Shown: piece by piece, positions 1 to 7,160 of the stretch
Layout: every line of letters starts with the position of its first letter
Position numbering within the stretch: position 1 is the first letter of the stretch
Source: Pseudogemmobacter bohemicus
GTDB lineage: Bacteria; Pseudomonadota; Alphaproteobacteria; Rhodobacterales; Rhodobacteraceae
Assembly (NCBI RefSeq): GCF_003290025.1
Contig: NZ_QNHG01000003.1
Span: 522,460-586,459 of the forward strand
Length of the DNA stretch: 64,000 nucleotides
Direction of reading: 5' to 3'
Position numbers and translations under genes: made by a program
The notes under the pieces: generated by a model
What the model was told of the DNA's origin: nothing
Database searches by the model: none
The model's input: only the letters and a program-made list of their open reading frames with translations

Positions 1-440
1 TCGGGGCCAAGGCTGTTATGGCTGTCGCCATGCAGCGTGCGTGCCAGCGCCGCCGCGTAGCGCCACAGATCAGCGGCGCCGGCGATTTCACCCCGCGCCT
101 GGGCGATGGGCTTACCGGTTTCCAGGCATTCCAGCAGCGTCATTTCCTCGACCCGGGTTCCAACCAGATCGGCCACCCGGGTCAGGACGGCGGCGCGCTC
201 TTTGCCGGAAAGCCGCGACCAGCGGCCATCGTCAAAGGCGGTGCGGGCGGCCTGGATCGCCGCCTCGGTCTCGGCGGTGCCGGCTTTGGCGTGGCGGCTG
301 ACAAGCAGCCCATGTGCGGGAGAATGGCGCTCGAAATGGTCAGCACTGTCCCGCCATTCGCCATTGATCAGATGGCGGCCCTGGAAGGGCAGGGCAGAGA
401 GATCGGCCTTGACGGCGGGGATCAGGGTCAGGTCTTGCAT
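1..440 (-). CDS. Aldehyde dehydrogenase, N-terminal part (cut by window edge)
   Basis: Partial gene, about 146 codons, running off the left edge. Seen: the protein begins MQDLTLIPAV and contains INGEWRDS, a GRWSRLSGKERAAVL stretch and an ETGKPIAQAR stretch, which is the usual layout of the N-terminal NAD-binding part of NAD(P)-dependent aldehyde dehydrogenases (oxidation of an aldehyde to an acid). The catalytic Cys and Glu lie beyond the window. The ATG at 440 is one base past the stop of the upstream enoyl-CoA hydratase; an alternative ATG at 444 runs into a stop after five codons, so 440 is preferred. It is the last visible gene of a four-gene leftward operon. The substrate cannot be told from this fragment. 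Confidence 0.85.
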   Translation of the reverse strand, partial: MQDLTLIPAVKADLSALPFQGRHLINGEWRDSADHFERHSPAHGLLVSRHAKAGTAETEAAIQAARTAFDDGRWSRLSGKERAAVLTRVADLVGTRVEEMTLLECLETGKPIAQARGEIAGAADLWRYAAALARTLHGDSHNSLGP

Positions 441-441
441 G

Positions 442-1206
442 TCATTTCCCGCTGAACAGGGCTTTGCGTTTTTCGCGGAAGGAGGCGACGCCTTCGTCGC
501 GATCCTCGCTGGCGGCGATGGCTGCGGCGCCGAGCGCTTCGATCAGCGCCGCCTGGTCTTCGCCGCGCCCGGCAAGGATCATCTGCTTGGTGATCTCGGT
601 CGCGCGGGGGGATAACGTCACGGCGCGTTCGGCGATGGTGAGGGCCGCCGCGCGCGGATCTTCGGCGATTTCCGCAATAAACCCGAGGCTATGGGCGCGT
701 TCCGCCGGAATCCGCCGCCCGAACAGGGCCATTTCGCGCAGAACGGGCTCTGGCAAAAGCCTGGCCAGCCGCTGCGTTCCCGACCAGCCCGGCACGATGC
801 CGATGCCGGATTCCGGCAGCGCGATCATGGCACCCGGCGCCATCACGCGGATATCGCAGGCTGCGGCGAGTTCCAGCCCACCGCCAAAGGCATGGCCCTG
901 CATCACCGCGATGCTCGGCTGTGCCAGCCTCGCCAGCCGGTCAAAGAGGCGATGGCCCCCCCGCACCCAATGGCGGGCGAAATCGCGGGGGCTCAGCGCG
1001 CCCCAGCCGGTGATATCGGCGCCTGAGCAAAAGCATTTCGCTTCCGTCGCGGTGACCAGCACCAGACGGGCATCGCTGTCCTCAACCGCATCGAGATGGG
1101 CGGCGAATTGCGTCAGCATATCGGCGGTGAAGCAGTTCAGCTTTGCCGGGTTGTCCAGCCGGATTTCCGCCACCGCCCCGTCGAATGTCAGGTGAACCGC
1201 GCTCAT
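442..1206 (-). CDS. Enoyl-CoA hydratase/isomerase family protein
   Basis: Crotonase-fold enzyme of about 254 residues, the normal length. Seen: the oxyanion-hole and first acidic motif GGGLELAAACDI near residue 110 and the second motif LPESGIGIVPGWSGTQRL near residue 135, so both glutamates used by hydratases are present. Expected role: hydration or isomerisation of an acyl-CoA in the cytoplasm. Start chosen at 1206 (MSAVHL), where the ATGA overlaps the stop of the CoA-transferase by four bases; an ATG nine bases upstream is possible but would lengthen the overlap. The neighbours (CoA-transferase upstream, aldehyde dehydrogenase downstream) indicate a small catabolic pathway whose substrate is unknown. 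Confidence 0.9.
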   Translation of the reverse strand: MSAVHLTFDGAVAEIRLDNPAKLNCFTADMLTQFAAHLDAVEDSDARLVLVTATEAKCFCSGADITGWGALSPRDFARHWVRGGHRLFDRLARLAQPSIAVMQGHAFGGGLELAAACDIRVMAPGAMIALPESGIGIVPGWSGTQRLARLLPEPVLREMALFGRRIPAERAHSLGFIAEIAEDPRAAALTIAERAVTLSPRATEITKQMILAGRGEDQAALIEALGAAAIAASEDRDEGVASFREKRKALFSGK

Positions 1207-2774
1207 GGTTGCCACCCCATCGGGCCGGTGCCAAGGAGCGACAGCGGCATCCGTTTCGCGTTTTCCGCGATGCGGACGCGGCCCTGGCTGGCGGCAGAGA
1301 TATCGCGATCCGGGTCGATGCCGGGCATGATCTCGGTGGCCTCAAGGCCCTGATCGGTCAGCCGGATCACGCAGCGCTCGGTGATATACAGCACCTCCTG
1401 CCCCTGTTCGCGGGCGCGGGCGCCGGAAAAGGTCACATGTTCGACTCTTTCAACCATTTTGGTGAATTTACCTGGTTTCGCGATGGAAATGCCGGATTCT
1501 GTCAACTCGACCTGCGCACCGGCCTCGAACCAGCCCGAAAAGACGAGCTTTCTCGCATGGGCGGTTATGTCGACAAAGCCGCCGCAGCCTGCGGTGAGAT
1601 AGGGTTTTTTCCCCAGCTTCGAGACGTTCACATTCCCCTCGACATCGACCTCCATGAACGAGAGGAACGACATGTCGAAGCCGCCGCCCTGGAAGTAGAT
1701 GAATTGCTGCGGCGAGGGCACATATCCAAAGGCGTTTGACGCGCAGCCAAAGGCGAAGCCGGTCAGAGGCATCCCCCCGACAGCGCCTTGTTCAATCGCC
1801 CAGGTGACGGCCTGGGGATGGCCCTCTTCCAGCAGGATGCGCGGCACCATGGCCGAAATCCCAAAGCCCAGATTGGCGGTCTGGCCGCCCTTCAGCTCCA
1901 TTGCAGCGCGCCGCGCGATCACCTTTTCGACGCCGTGTTCGGCCAGGGTAAAGCTTTCCCATGGCCGCAGGATCTGGCCCGAGATGGCCGGGTCGTAATC
2001 GGTCTCGGTCGTCTGGCGCTGATACGGGTCAAGAACGACCAGATCCACCAGATGCCCCGGCACCCTTACATCATGCGGGCGCAGCGATCCTGCCGTGGTC
2101 ATGCGCGAGACCTGGGCGATCACCAGGCCGCCATTGTTGCGGGTGGCAATCGCCTGTTCCAGCCCGCCCAGATAGGCGCCCTCATGTTCATAGGTCAGGT
2201 TGCCATTTGTGTCGGCAGTGGTGGCCCGCAGCACGCAGATATCGGGGTAAATGTTCGGAAAGTGCAACCAGGTCTCACCGGCGAACTCGGTGCGGCTGAC
2301 AATCGGCTGGGCGGCGGCGCTCTCATTCATCGCACAACCCTCGCGGATCGGATCAACGAAAGTGCCAAGTCCCACTTTGGTCAGCACGCCGGGGCGGCGC
2401 GCGGCGGCCTCACGATGCATGTCGAACAGGATGCCCGAGGGGATATTCCAGGCCGCCACCCGGTCCTCGGTGATCATCTTCCAGATTTCCGGCATCGGCA
2501 GGTTCGAACTGCCCGAAGGGTAAGACCCCGCCAGCACCCGTGCGATCAGCCCGTCCTGCGCGATCCAGTCGATGCCTTTGACGCCGTACATATCGCCCGC
2601 GGCAATCGGATGCAGCATGGTGAGGCCACGCGGATGCCCCTCACTCCCGAACCGCTCGCCAAGCGCTTTCAGCACGAAATCCGGACAGCCAAGCGCCGAG
2701 GAGGAGGAGACGGTAACGACCGCGCCGTCTTTGATACGGGCAACGGCCTCGGCAGCGGTGGTGAGTTTCGACAT
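1203..2774 (-). CDS. Acyl-CoA:acetate/3-ketoacid CoA-transferase (fused alpha+beta, YdiF-like)
   Basis: Single-chain family I CoA-transferase of 523 residues, the usual size when the alpha and beta halves are fused. Seen: glycine- and serine-rich N-terminal CoA-binding half (SSSSALG), the middle motif YEHEGAYLGG, and AIEQGAVGGMP around residue 328, whose glutamate is the expected residue for the glutamyl-CoA thioester intermediate. Role by family: moves CoA between a short-chain acyl-CoA and an acid such as acetate. The ATG at 2774 lies two bases after the stop of the upstream oxidoreductase gene, so the two are probably translationally coupled. The physiological substrate is not readable from sequence. 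Confidence 0.88.
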   Translation of the reverse strand: MSKLTTAAEAVARIKDGAVVTVSSSSALGCPDFVLKALGERFGSEGHPRGLTMLHPIAAGDMYGVKGIDWIAQDGLIARVLAGSYPSGSSNLPMPEIWKMITEDRVAAWNIPSGILFDMHREAAARRPGVLTKVGLGTFVDPIREGCAMNESAAAQPIVSRTEFAGETWLHFPNIYPDICVLRATTADTNGNLTYEHEGAYLGGLEQAIATRNNGGLVIAQVSRMTTAGSLRPHDVRVPGHLVDLVVLDPYQRQTTETDYDPAISGQILRPWESFTLAEHGVEKVIARRAAMELKGGQTANLGFGISAMVPRILLEEGHPQAVTWAIEQGAVGGMPLTGFAFGCASNAFGYVPSPQQFIYFQGGGFDMSFLSFMEVDVEGNVNVSKLGKKPYLTAGCGGFVDITAHARKLVFSGWFEAGAQVELTESGISIAKPGKFTKMVERVEHVTFSGARAREQGQEVLYITERCVIRLTDQGLEATEIMPGIDPDRDISAASQGRVRIAENAKRMPLSLLGTGPMGWQP

Positions 2775-2776
2775 GA

Positions 2777-3802
2777 TCAGAGGTCCGGATAGTGGATGGT
2801 CTGGCGCTGACCGCTGGCGGCGGCCTCGCGGACGGCAAGCGCGATGGCGAGGGATTTCACCCCATCCTCGCCGGTCGCGGCGGGGCGGCCCGCGCCCTTT
2901 GTCGCCGCGATGAATTCGGCGACGCCGGTGGTGTAGAGATCGGTGGCGGCGAAGGGGATATCCTCGCGGCCCCGGGCGGTGACCAGCTCAACCCGGCCCA
3001 GGGGCTTTTGCGTCATCACGCCGGTGGCGAAGATGGAGCCTTCGCTGCCATGGATCTCAAGCCCGGAGCCGGCAAAGGGATGGGTAAAGCTCTCATGGCT
3101 TTGCACCATGGCACCGGAGGCCATCTGCCAGACCGACATCGCGGAATCCTCGACCCCCTGGCCCATGCCCGAGGCGGACATGGCGCCGACCACCGAAACC
3201 GGCTCTTCGCCCAACAGAAACCGCACCGTATCGGCGTCATGCACGGTGATATCCGGAATCACGCCGCCCCCTGCCGCCGGGTTGTCGATCCGCCAGCCCT
3301 GGAGATGCGGCGGCAGATGCACGGCATGGAAAATCCGCATCGAGAGCACCCGCCCGATCCGGCCCGATGCCACCAGCGCGCGGATGGCGCGGTGGCTGGC
3401 GGAGCAGCGCAGGTGATGGTTGGTGGCAAAGGTGACACCGGCCTTGCGCGCCGCCAGAACCATCCCCGCCGCGTCAGCGACCGTCATGGCGATCGGCTTT
3501 TCGCACAGCACATGCTTGCCGGCTGCAATCGCCGCCAGGGCCTGGTCGCGGTGTTTTTCATTGGTGGTCGAAATATAGACCGCATCGGTCTCCGGATCAG
3601 CCAGCGCAGTGGCCAGATCGGTATCGGCATGGGGGATGCCATGGCGCGCGGCATAATCGCGCCCGCGTTCGACCGACGCGCTGACCACGCACCGGACATC
3701 GCCCCCGGCCTCACCCCCGGTCTGGGACCCCGCCTGGGCGCGGAAAGCGGGGATCATATATTCGGCGGCAATCGTGCTTGCCCCTGCCACTATCCAGCGC
3801 AT
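2777..3802 (-). CDS. Gfo/Idh/MocA family NAD(P)-dependent oxidoreductase
   Basis: Cytoplasmic dehydrogenase of about 341 residues. Seen: N-terminal Rossmann segment MRWIVAGASTIAAEY, the family hallmark GKHVLCEKPIAMT near residue 95, and a C-terminal half with DITVHDADTVRFLLG, where the His/Asp pair matches the usual catalytic region. The family oxidises sugars, inositols or related hydroxy compounds. The reading frame stays open further upstream to 3874, but the ATG at 3802 has a strong Shine-Dalgarno (GGAGG) about ten bases before it and starts exactly at the Rossmann fold, so it is preferred. First gene of the leftward operon; tandem palindromes lie about 60 to 90 bases upstream. Confidence 0.9.
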   Translation of the reverse strand: MRWIVAGASTIAAEYMIPAFRAQAGSQTGGEAGGDVRCVVSASVERGRDYAARHGIPHADTDLATALADPETDAVYISTTNEKHRDQALAAIAAGKHVLCEKPIAMTVADAAGMVLAARKAGVTFATNHHLRCSASHRAIRALVASGRIGRVLSMRIFHAVHLPPHLQGWRIDNPAAGGGVIPDITVHDADTVRFLLGEEPVSVVGAMSASGMGQGVEDSAMSVWQMASGAMVQSHESFTHPFAGSGLEIHGSEGSIFATGVMTQKPLGRVELVTARGREDIPFAATDLYTTGVAEFIAATKGAGRPAATGEDGVKSLAIALAVREAAASGQRQTIHYPDL

Positions 3803-3860
3803 ACCAGCCTCCCCTCCGGATTGCCGGTCCGTTTTGCGGCCAACTCCCGGAGGAATCGAC

Positions 3861-3892
3861 TTGGACCGTTCCAATAGAAATGGAACGTTCTA
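3861..3892. promoter_or_regulatory. Two tandem palindromes, probable operator of the leftward operon
   Basis: Seen: TTGGACCGTTCCAA (3861-3874) and TGGAACGTTCTA (3881-3892), two imperfect palindromes of one consensus, TGGAACGTTCCA, with centres 19 bp apart (about two helical turns). They sit between the oxidoreductase gene and the divergent CHAD gene. The geometry fits a TetR-, IclR- or LacI-type repressor dimer pair; no regulator gene lies next to them in the window, so the binder is unknown. Confidence 0.55.
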
Positions 3893-3990
3893 AATCAGCT
3901 GTCAAGCCCGCCGCGTTATGCGGAATTTTCGGGCGATGTTACAAAAACTTCACCCAATTGTTTCACATGGCCGGGATATAGAGGGTGGGT

Positions 3991-4890
3991 ATGCCCCGGG
4001 GGAAGAAATTGACCGAAGCCGTGACGCCCGTTCCTGCGCCCCTTTCTGTGGCTGTGCCCGTTCTCTCGCCAGAGACCAGCTGTGAGGATGCGCTTGGCCA
4101 GCTGATCATCGGCTGCTGTGCGGTGATCGACCGCCAGCTCGCGGTCTTTCTGGAAACCGAAGATGAAAGTGGCCCCCATAAGGCGCGGGTCGCGCTGCGC
4201 CGGCTGACAACGGCGCTGGACGCTTTCGCGCCGATCCTGAGGCGCAAGCAGGCGGGGCAGGTGCGCTCGGCTGCCAAGCGGCTGTTTCGCGCGCTTGGCG
4301 AGGTGCGCGATGCCGATGTCTTTCTCGCCTCGCATTCCGGCGACAGAGAGGGGCTGGAGCGGCGGACTCTGGAGATCCGGCGCAAGACCCGCAAAGCGCT
4401 GCGCGACAGCAAGGCGGTCGCTTTTGCGCCGGGGTTGTTGAAACTCTATGGATCAGGAGAGATCCTGAAACAGAACCGCCGCAGCCAGATCGTGCGCGGC
4501 GCGCCGGTGCGGCTTTTGGCCGGGCTGGTGATGGATGATGCCTGGCGCCTGGCGCAAAGCCATGGCGATGATCCGGCCGCGATGGGCGAGGTGGCGCGGC
4601 ATGATTTCCGCAAGGATATGAAGACCCTGCGCTATCTGGCCGAGTTCTTCCAGGAGTTCTGGCCGGGTGAGGGCTGGCCGCTGTTCCGCGCCCGGATGGA
4701 GGAATTGCAGGACCAGCTGGGCCTGTTGAACGACCTTGCCAATGCGCGGCTCAAGGGGCGTGCGGGGGAAAGCCCGGCGGAACAAGCGGCGCTGAAACGC
4801 GCAGGCCAGCTCTGGTCGGGGTTGCGCGCGATGCCGCCTTTCTGGGCATCTCCGGCCGCAGTCCCGGCGGAACCGGGCGGCGAGGACTGA
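3991..4890 (+). CDS. CHAD domain-containing protein
   Basis: About 299 residues, a stand-alone CHAD (conserved histidine alpha-helical domain) protein. Seen: helix-rich, Arg- and His-rich segments PHKARVALRRLTTALDAF near residue 55 and RHDFRKDMKTLRYLAEFF near residue 205, the paired signature of the domain. CHAD proteins are known to bind inorganic polyphosphate and to sit on polyphosphate granules in some bacteria; no triphosphate tunnel (CYTH) domain is fused here. Start taken at the ATG at 3991 with GAGGG a few bases upstream; a GTG two codons earlier is possible. Transcribed away from the operon on the left, and its stop lies four bases from the convergent esterase gene. Confidence 0.85.
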   Translation: MPRGKKLTEAVTPVPAPLSVAVPVLSPETSCEDALGQLIIGCCAVIDRQLAVFLETEDESGPHKARVALRRLTTALDAFAPILRRKQAGQVRSAAKRLFRALGEVRDADVFLASHSGDREGLERRTLEIRRKTRKALRDSKAVAFAPGLLKLYGSGEILKQNRRSQIVRGAPVRLLAGLVMDDAWRLAQSHGDDPAAMGEVARHDFRKDMKTLRYLAEFFQEFWPGEGWPLFRARMEELQDQLGLLNDLANARLKGRAGESPAEQAALKRAGQLWSGLRAMPPFWASPAAVPAEPGGED

Positions 4891-4894
4891 GGGC

Positions 4895-5680
4895 TCAGGC
4901 GTTCAGAAAGACGCGCAGGGTTTCCTCGAATTCGCGCGGTTTCTCGGCATGCAGCCAATGACCCGCCCCGGCAAGTTTCGCAAAACGCGCATGCGGGAAC
5001 AGGACCCGGATCGTCTCGCGATGTTCGGGGCGGACGTAATGGCTGTTGCCGCCGGTCAGGAAAAGCGTTGGCCCGTCGAAATGTCCCGCCGTGCCCGGCC
5101 AGCCGGTGATCTTTGCCATATCGCGTTCCAGCACGTCGAGATTAAGCCGCCATTCCGGTCCACCGGCCGGTTTGAGGTCGAGCGATTGCAGGAAAAACGC
5201 CCTGAGCGAAGGGTCTTCGACCAGGGCCGAAAGCCGGCGGTCCGCCTCGCCCCGCGTGGTCAGCCCGGTCAGATCCAGCGCCCGCATCGCGTGGATATGC
5301 TGGCTTTGATCGTGATTATAGGCCACCGGCGCGATATCGGCGACGATCAGGCGGCGGATCAGATCGCCACGGGTCAGCGCCAGCTGCATCGCCGCCTTGC
5401 CGCCCATCGAATGGCCCATCAGATCGACCCTGCCGCCAAGGCTTTCGATCACCCCGGCCAGATCGGCGGCCATGGCGGGGTAATCCTGGATCTCGGCCCG
5501 CGGGCTTTCGCCGTGGTTGCGCATATCCACCGCCACCACCTCGCGCCGGTCGGCAAGGCGGCGCGCAATCGCCCCCCAATTGCGCGCCGAGCCGAACAGG
5601 CCATGCACGATCAGCAAGGGCAGCGCGCCATCAGGAGCAGAAGCGGGGTGTCGGACTGTTGCAAGCATGAACGTTTCCAT
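4895..5680 (-). CDS. Alpha/beta hydrolase, YbfF-type esterase
   Basis: About 261 residues with the complete fold signature. Seen: LLIVHGLFGSARNWG (oxyanion region), DMRNHGESP, nucleophile elbow GHSMGG near residue 96, and the catalytic histidine in GAGHWLHAEKP near residue 240. This combination is typical of the YbfF/acyl-CoA esterase group, cytoplasmic serine hydrolases of small acyl esters. A second ATG four codons in (position 5668) could be the true start. It converges on the CHAD gene with a four-base gap. The substrate is unknown. Confidence 0.88.
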   Translation of the reverse strand: METFMLATVRHPASAPDGALPLLIVHGLFGSARNWGAIARRLADRREVVAVDMRNHGESPRAEIQDYPAMAADLAGVIESLGGRVDLMGHSMGGKAAMQLALTRGDLIRRLIVADIAPVAYNHDQSQHIHAMRALDLTGLTTRGEADRRLSALVEDPSLRAFFLQSLDLKPAGGPEWRLNLDVLERDMAKITGWPGTAGHFDGPTLFLTGGNSHYVRPEHRETIRVLFPHARFAKLAGAGHWLHAEKPREFEETLRVFLNA

Positions 5681-5763
5681 ATCGAAACGAATTGTCCCGA
5701 ACCAGAGCTGTTGCGAAAACCGTGCCCAAAACCGATAATTCCCGCAGATTGTGAGGATAGCTG

Positions 5764-6132
5764 ATGAGCGCGGTCACCATCCGCCAGATGGCCGGTAGGG
5801 TCGAAGAACTGCTGGTCGAGCGGGTCGGCGCGCGCGGGCGCGATTTCGACCAGAAGTTGCGTCATGTCGGGCGCAGGCTGCCGCGCCGGGTCCGCAAATC
5901 CGCCGGGGCGCTGGCCCAGGCGGCGGGGATGGCGCAAAATCCCCGGCTTCACGCGCAGCTGGATGAGGGCGCCATCGCCCGCGATTACGACATCTGCCTG
6001 CGCTATCTCTCGCCGCTTGGCCGGGGAGAAAAGCGCAGGGCCGGCGGTTCGGTGCTGATGTCGATCGCCTTTTCGCTGGTGGTGGTCGCGGCGGGCTGCA
6101 TTGGTTTTCTCATGTGGCGCGGGCTGATCTGA
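5764..6132 (+). CDS. Small membrane-anchored protein of unknown function
   Basis: 122 residues, no family recognised. Seen: a strongly basic helical N-terminal part (repeated Arg in VGRRLPRRVRKS), a middle segment RDYDICLRYLSPLG, and a single C-terminal transmembrane helix (MSIAFSLVVVAAGCIGFLMW), giving a tail-anchored topology with a cytoplasmic head. The 3' end overlaps the convergent DUF817 gene by 23 bases. A real gene is likely because the frame follows the codon pattern of its neighbours and has a sensible domain layout, but its role cannot be inferred. Confidence 0.7.
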   Translation: MSAVTIRQMAGRVEELLVERVGARGRDFDQKLRHVGRRLPRRVRKSAGALAQAAGMAQNPRLHAQLDEGAIARDYDICLRYLSPLGRGEKRRAGGSVLMSIAFSLVVVAAGCIGFLMWRGLI

Positions 6133-7003
6133 TACGGCCAGGCCGGTCGGGCGCGGGGGCCGGGCGCCCCGGCGGGTACAGGGCCTCGCGACTGACGAGA
6201 CTGACGGTCACAAAGGCCACATAAAGCAGCAGATACCAGGATCCTATCTTGCCAAAGCCGACCAGGTGTTCGGGCCGCTGCCCGGCATAGAGCCATGTCC
6301 CGGTCAGCGTGCCGATATTCTCGGCGATCCACAGCGCCAGCGATGACAGGAACGCGGCAACCGGCAGCGGCATCCACCAGTCATGGTCCGAGATGCGGAA
6401 CCAGATCCGGGTGCGACCGAACAGGATCACGGTGGCGAGGAACAGGAGAATGCGGATATCGGGCAGGAAATGATGCGCGAAGAAATTCACATAGATCGCG
6501 CCCGCGAGAATCCAGGTCAGCCAGAGGCGCGGATAGGGGCTAAACCGCATCCCGAAAATGCGGATCACCCGGACCATATAGCTGCCCACCGCCGCATACA
6601 TGAAGCCCGAGAACAGCGGCACGCCCATCAGTTTCAGCAGTCCGGCCTCGGGATAGACCCATGATCCGGCGCCGACCTTGAACCATTCCATCGCGGTGCC
6701 GGTCAGGTGGAAAAGGAGGATGACGCGGGCCTCCTCCCAGGTTTCCAGCCTGAGCCACAGGAACAGGACCTGGATGGCGATGGCGAAGAGAAACAGGAAA
6801 TCATAGCGCGCGACCGGCCAGTCGGTTTGCCAGACCGCGCGGCTGATCAGGATCGCCGCCAGCAAAAGGCCGCCGAACAGGCAGGCCCAGCCCTGTTTCA
6901 GCACGAACATCACCAGCTCGGCGAGACCGAAGGGCAGCGCGCCGCGCACCCTTGCGCCCATGCGGCGTTCCAGGCTGCGGGTGGTCTGGCGGTGGGGCAA
7001 CAT
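6110..7003 (-). CDS. DUF817 family integral membrane protein
   Basis: 297 residues with about eight hydrophobic segments. Seen: WACLFGGLLLAAILISR, TGTAMEWFKVGAGSW, GVPLFSGFMYAAVGSYM and an aromatic C-terminal part (IGSWYLLLYVAFVTVSL). These motifs match the DUF817 (YoaT-like) group, multipass inner-membrane proteins without a defined function. The C-terminal tail is Pro/Arg rich and overlaps the end of the convergent small membrane-protein gene. The start may be the listed ATG or an internal ATG 14 codons later (MGARVR). Confidence 0.8.
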   Translation of the reverse strand: MLPHRQTTRSLERRMGARVRGALPFGLAELVMFVLKQGWACLFGGLLLAAILISRAVWQTDWPVARYDFLFLFAIAIQVLFLWLRLETWEEARVILLFHLTGTAMEWFKVGAGSWVYPEAGLLKLMGVPLFSGFMYAAVGSYMVRVIRIFGMRFSPYPRLWLTWILAGAIYVNFFAHHFLPDIRILLFLATVILFGRTRIWFRISDHDWWMPLPVAAFLSSLALWIAENIGTLTGTWLYAGQRPEHLVGFGKIGSWYLLLYVAFVTVSLVSREALYPPGRPAPAPDRPGRIRSARAT

Positions 7004-7092
7004 TGCTACCTGAGACGAAAGGACGGGACGGGTGAGACTCCCTCACAGGCCTGCCCGCTGCAAGTGGGGATTTGCCGCCTGGCCAAAGGAAA

Positions 7093-7120
7093 GGCCGCGC
7101 CGCATCGCTGCGGCACGGCC
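7093..7120 (-). terminator. Probable terminator of the esterase-like gene
   Basis: An 11-bp stem (7093-7103 with 7110-7120, one wobble pair) and a 6-base loop, followed on the minus strand by TTTCCTTT. It lies about 40 bases after the stop of the leftward esterase-like gene. Confidence 0.6.
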
Positions 7121-7160
7121 CCGGAGGCGGTCAGCCCAGGATTTTATTCGGCGGGCCGGA

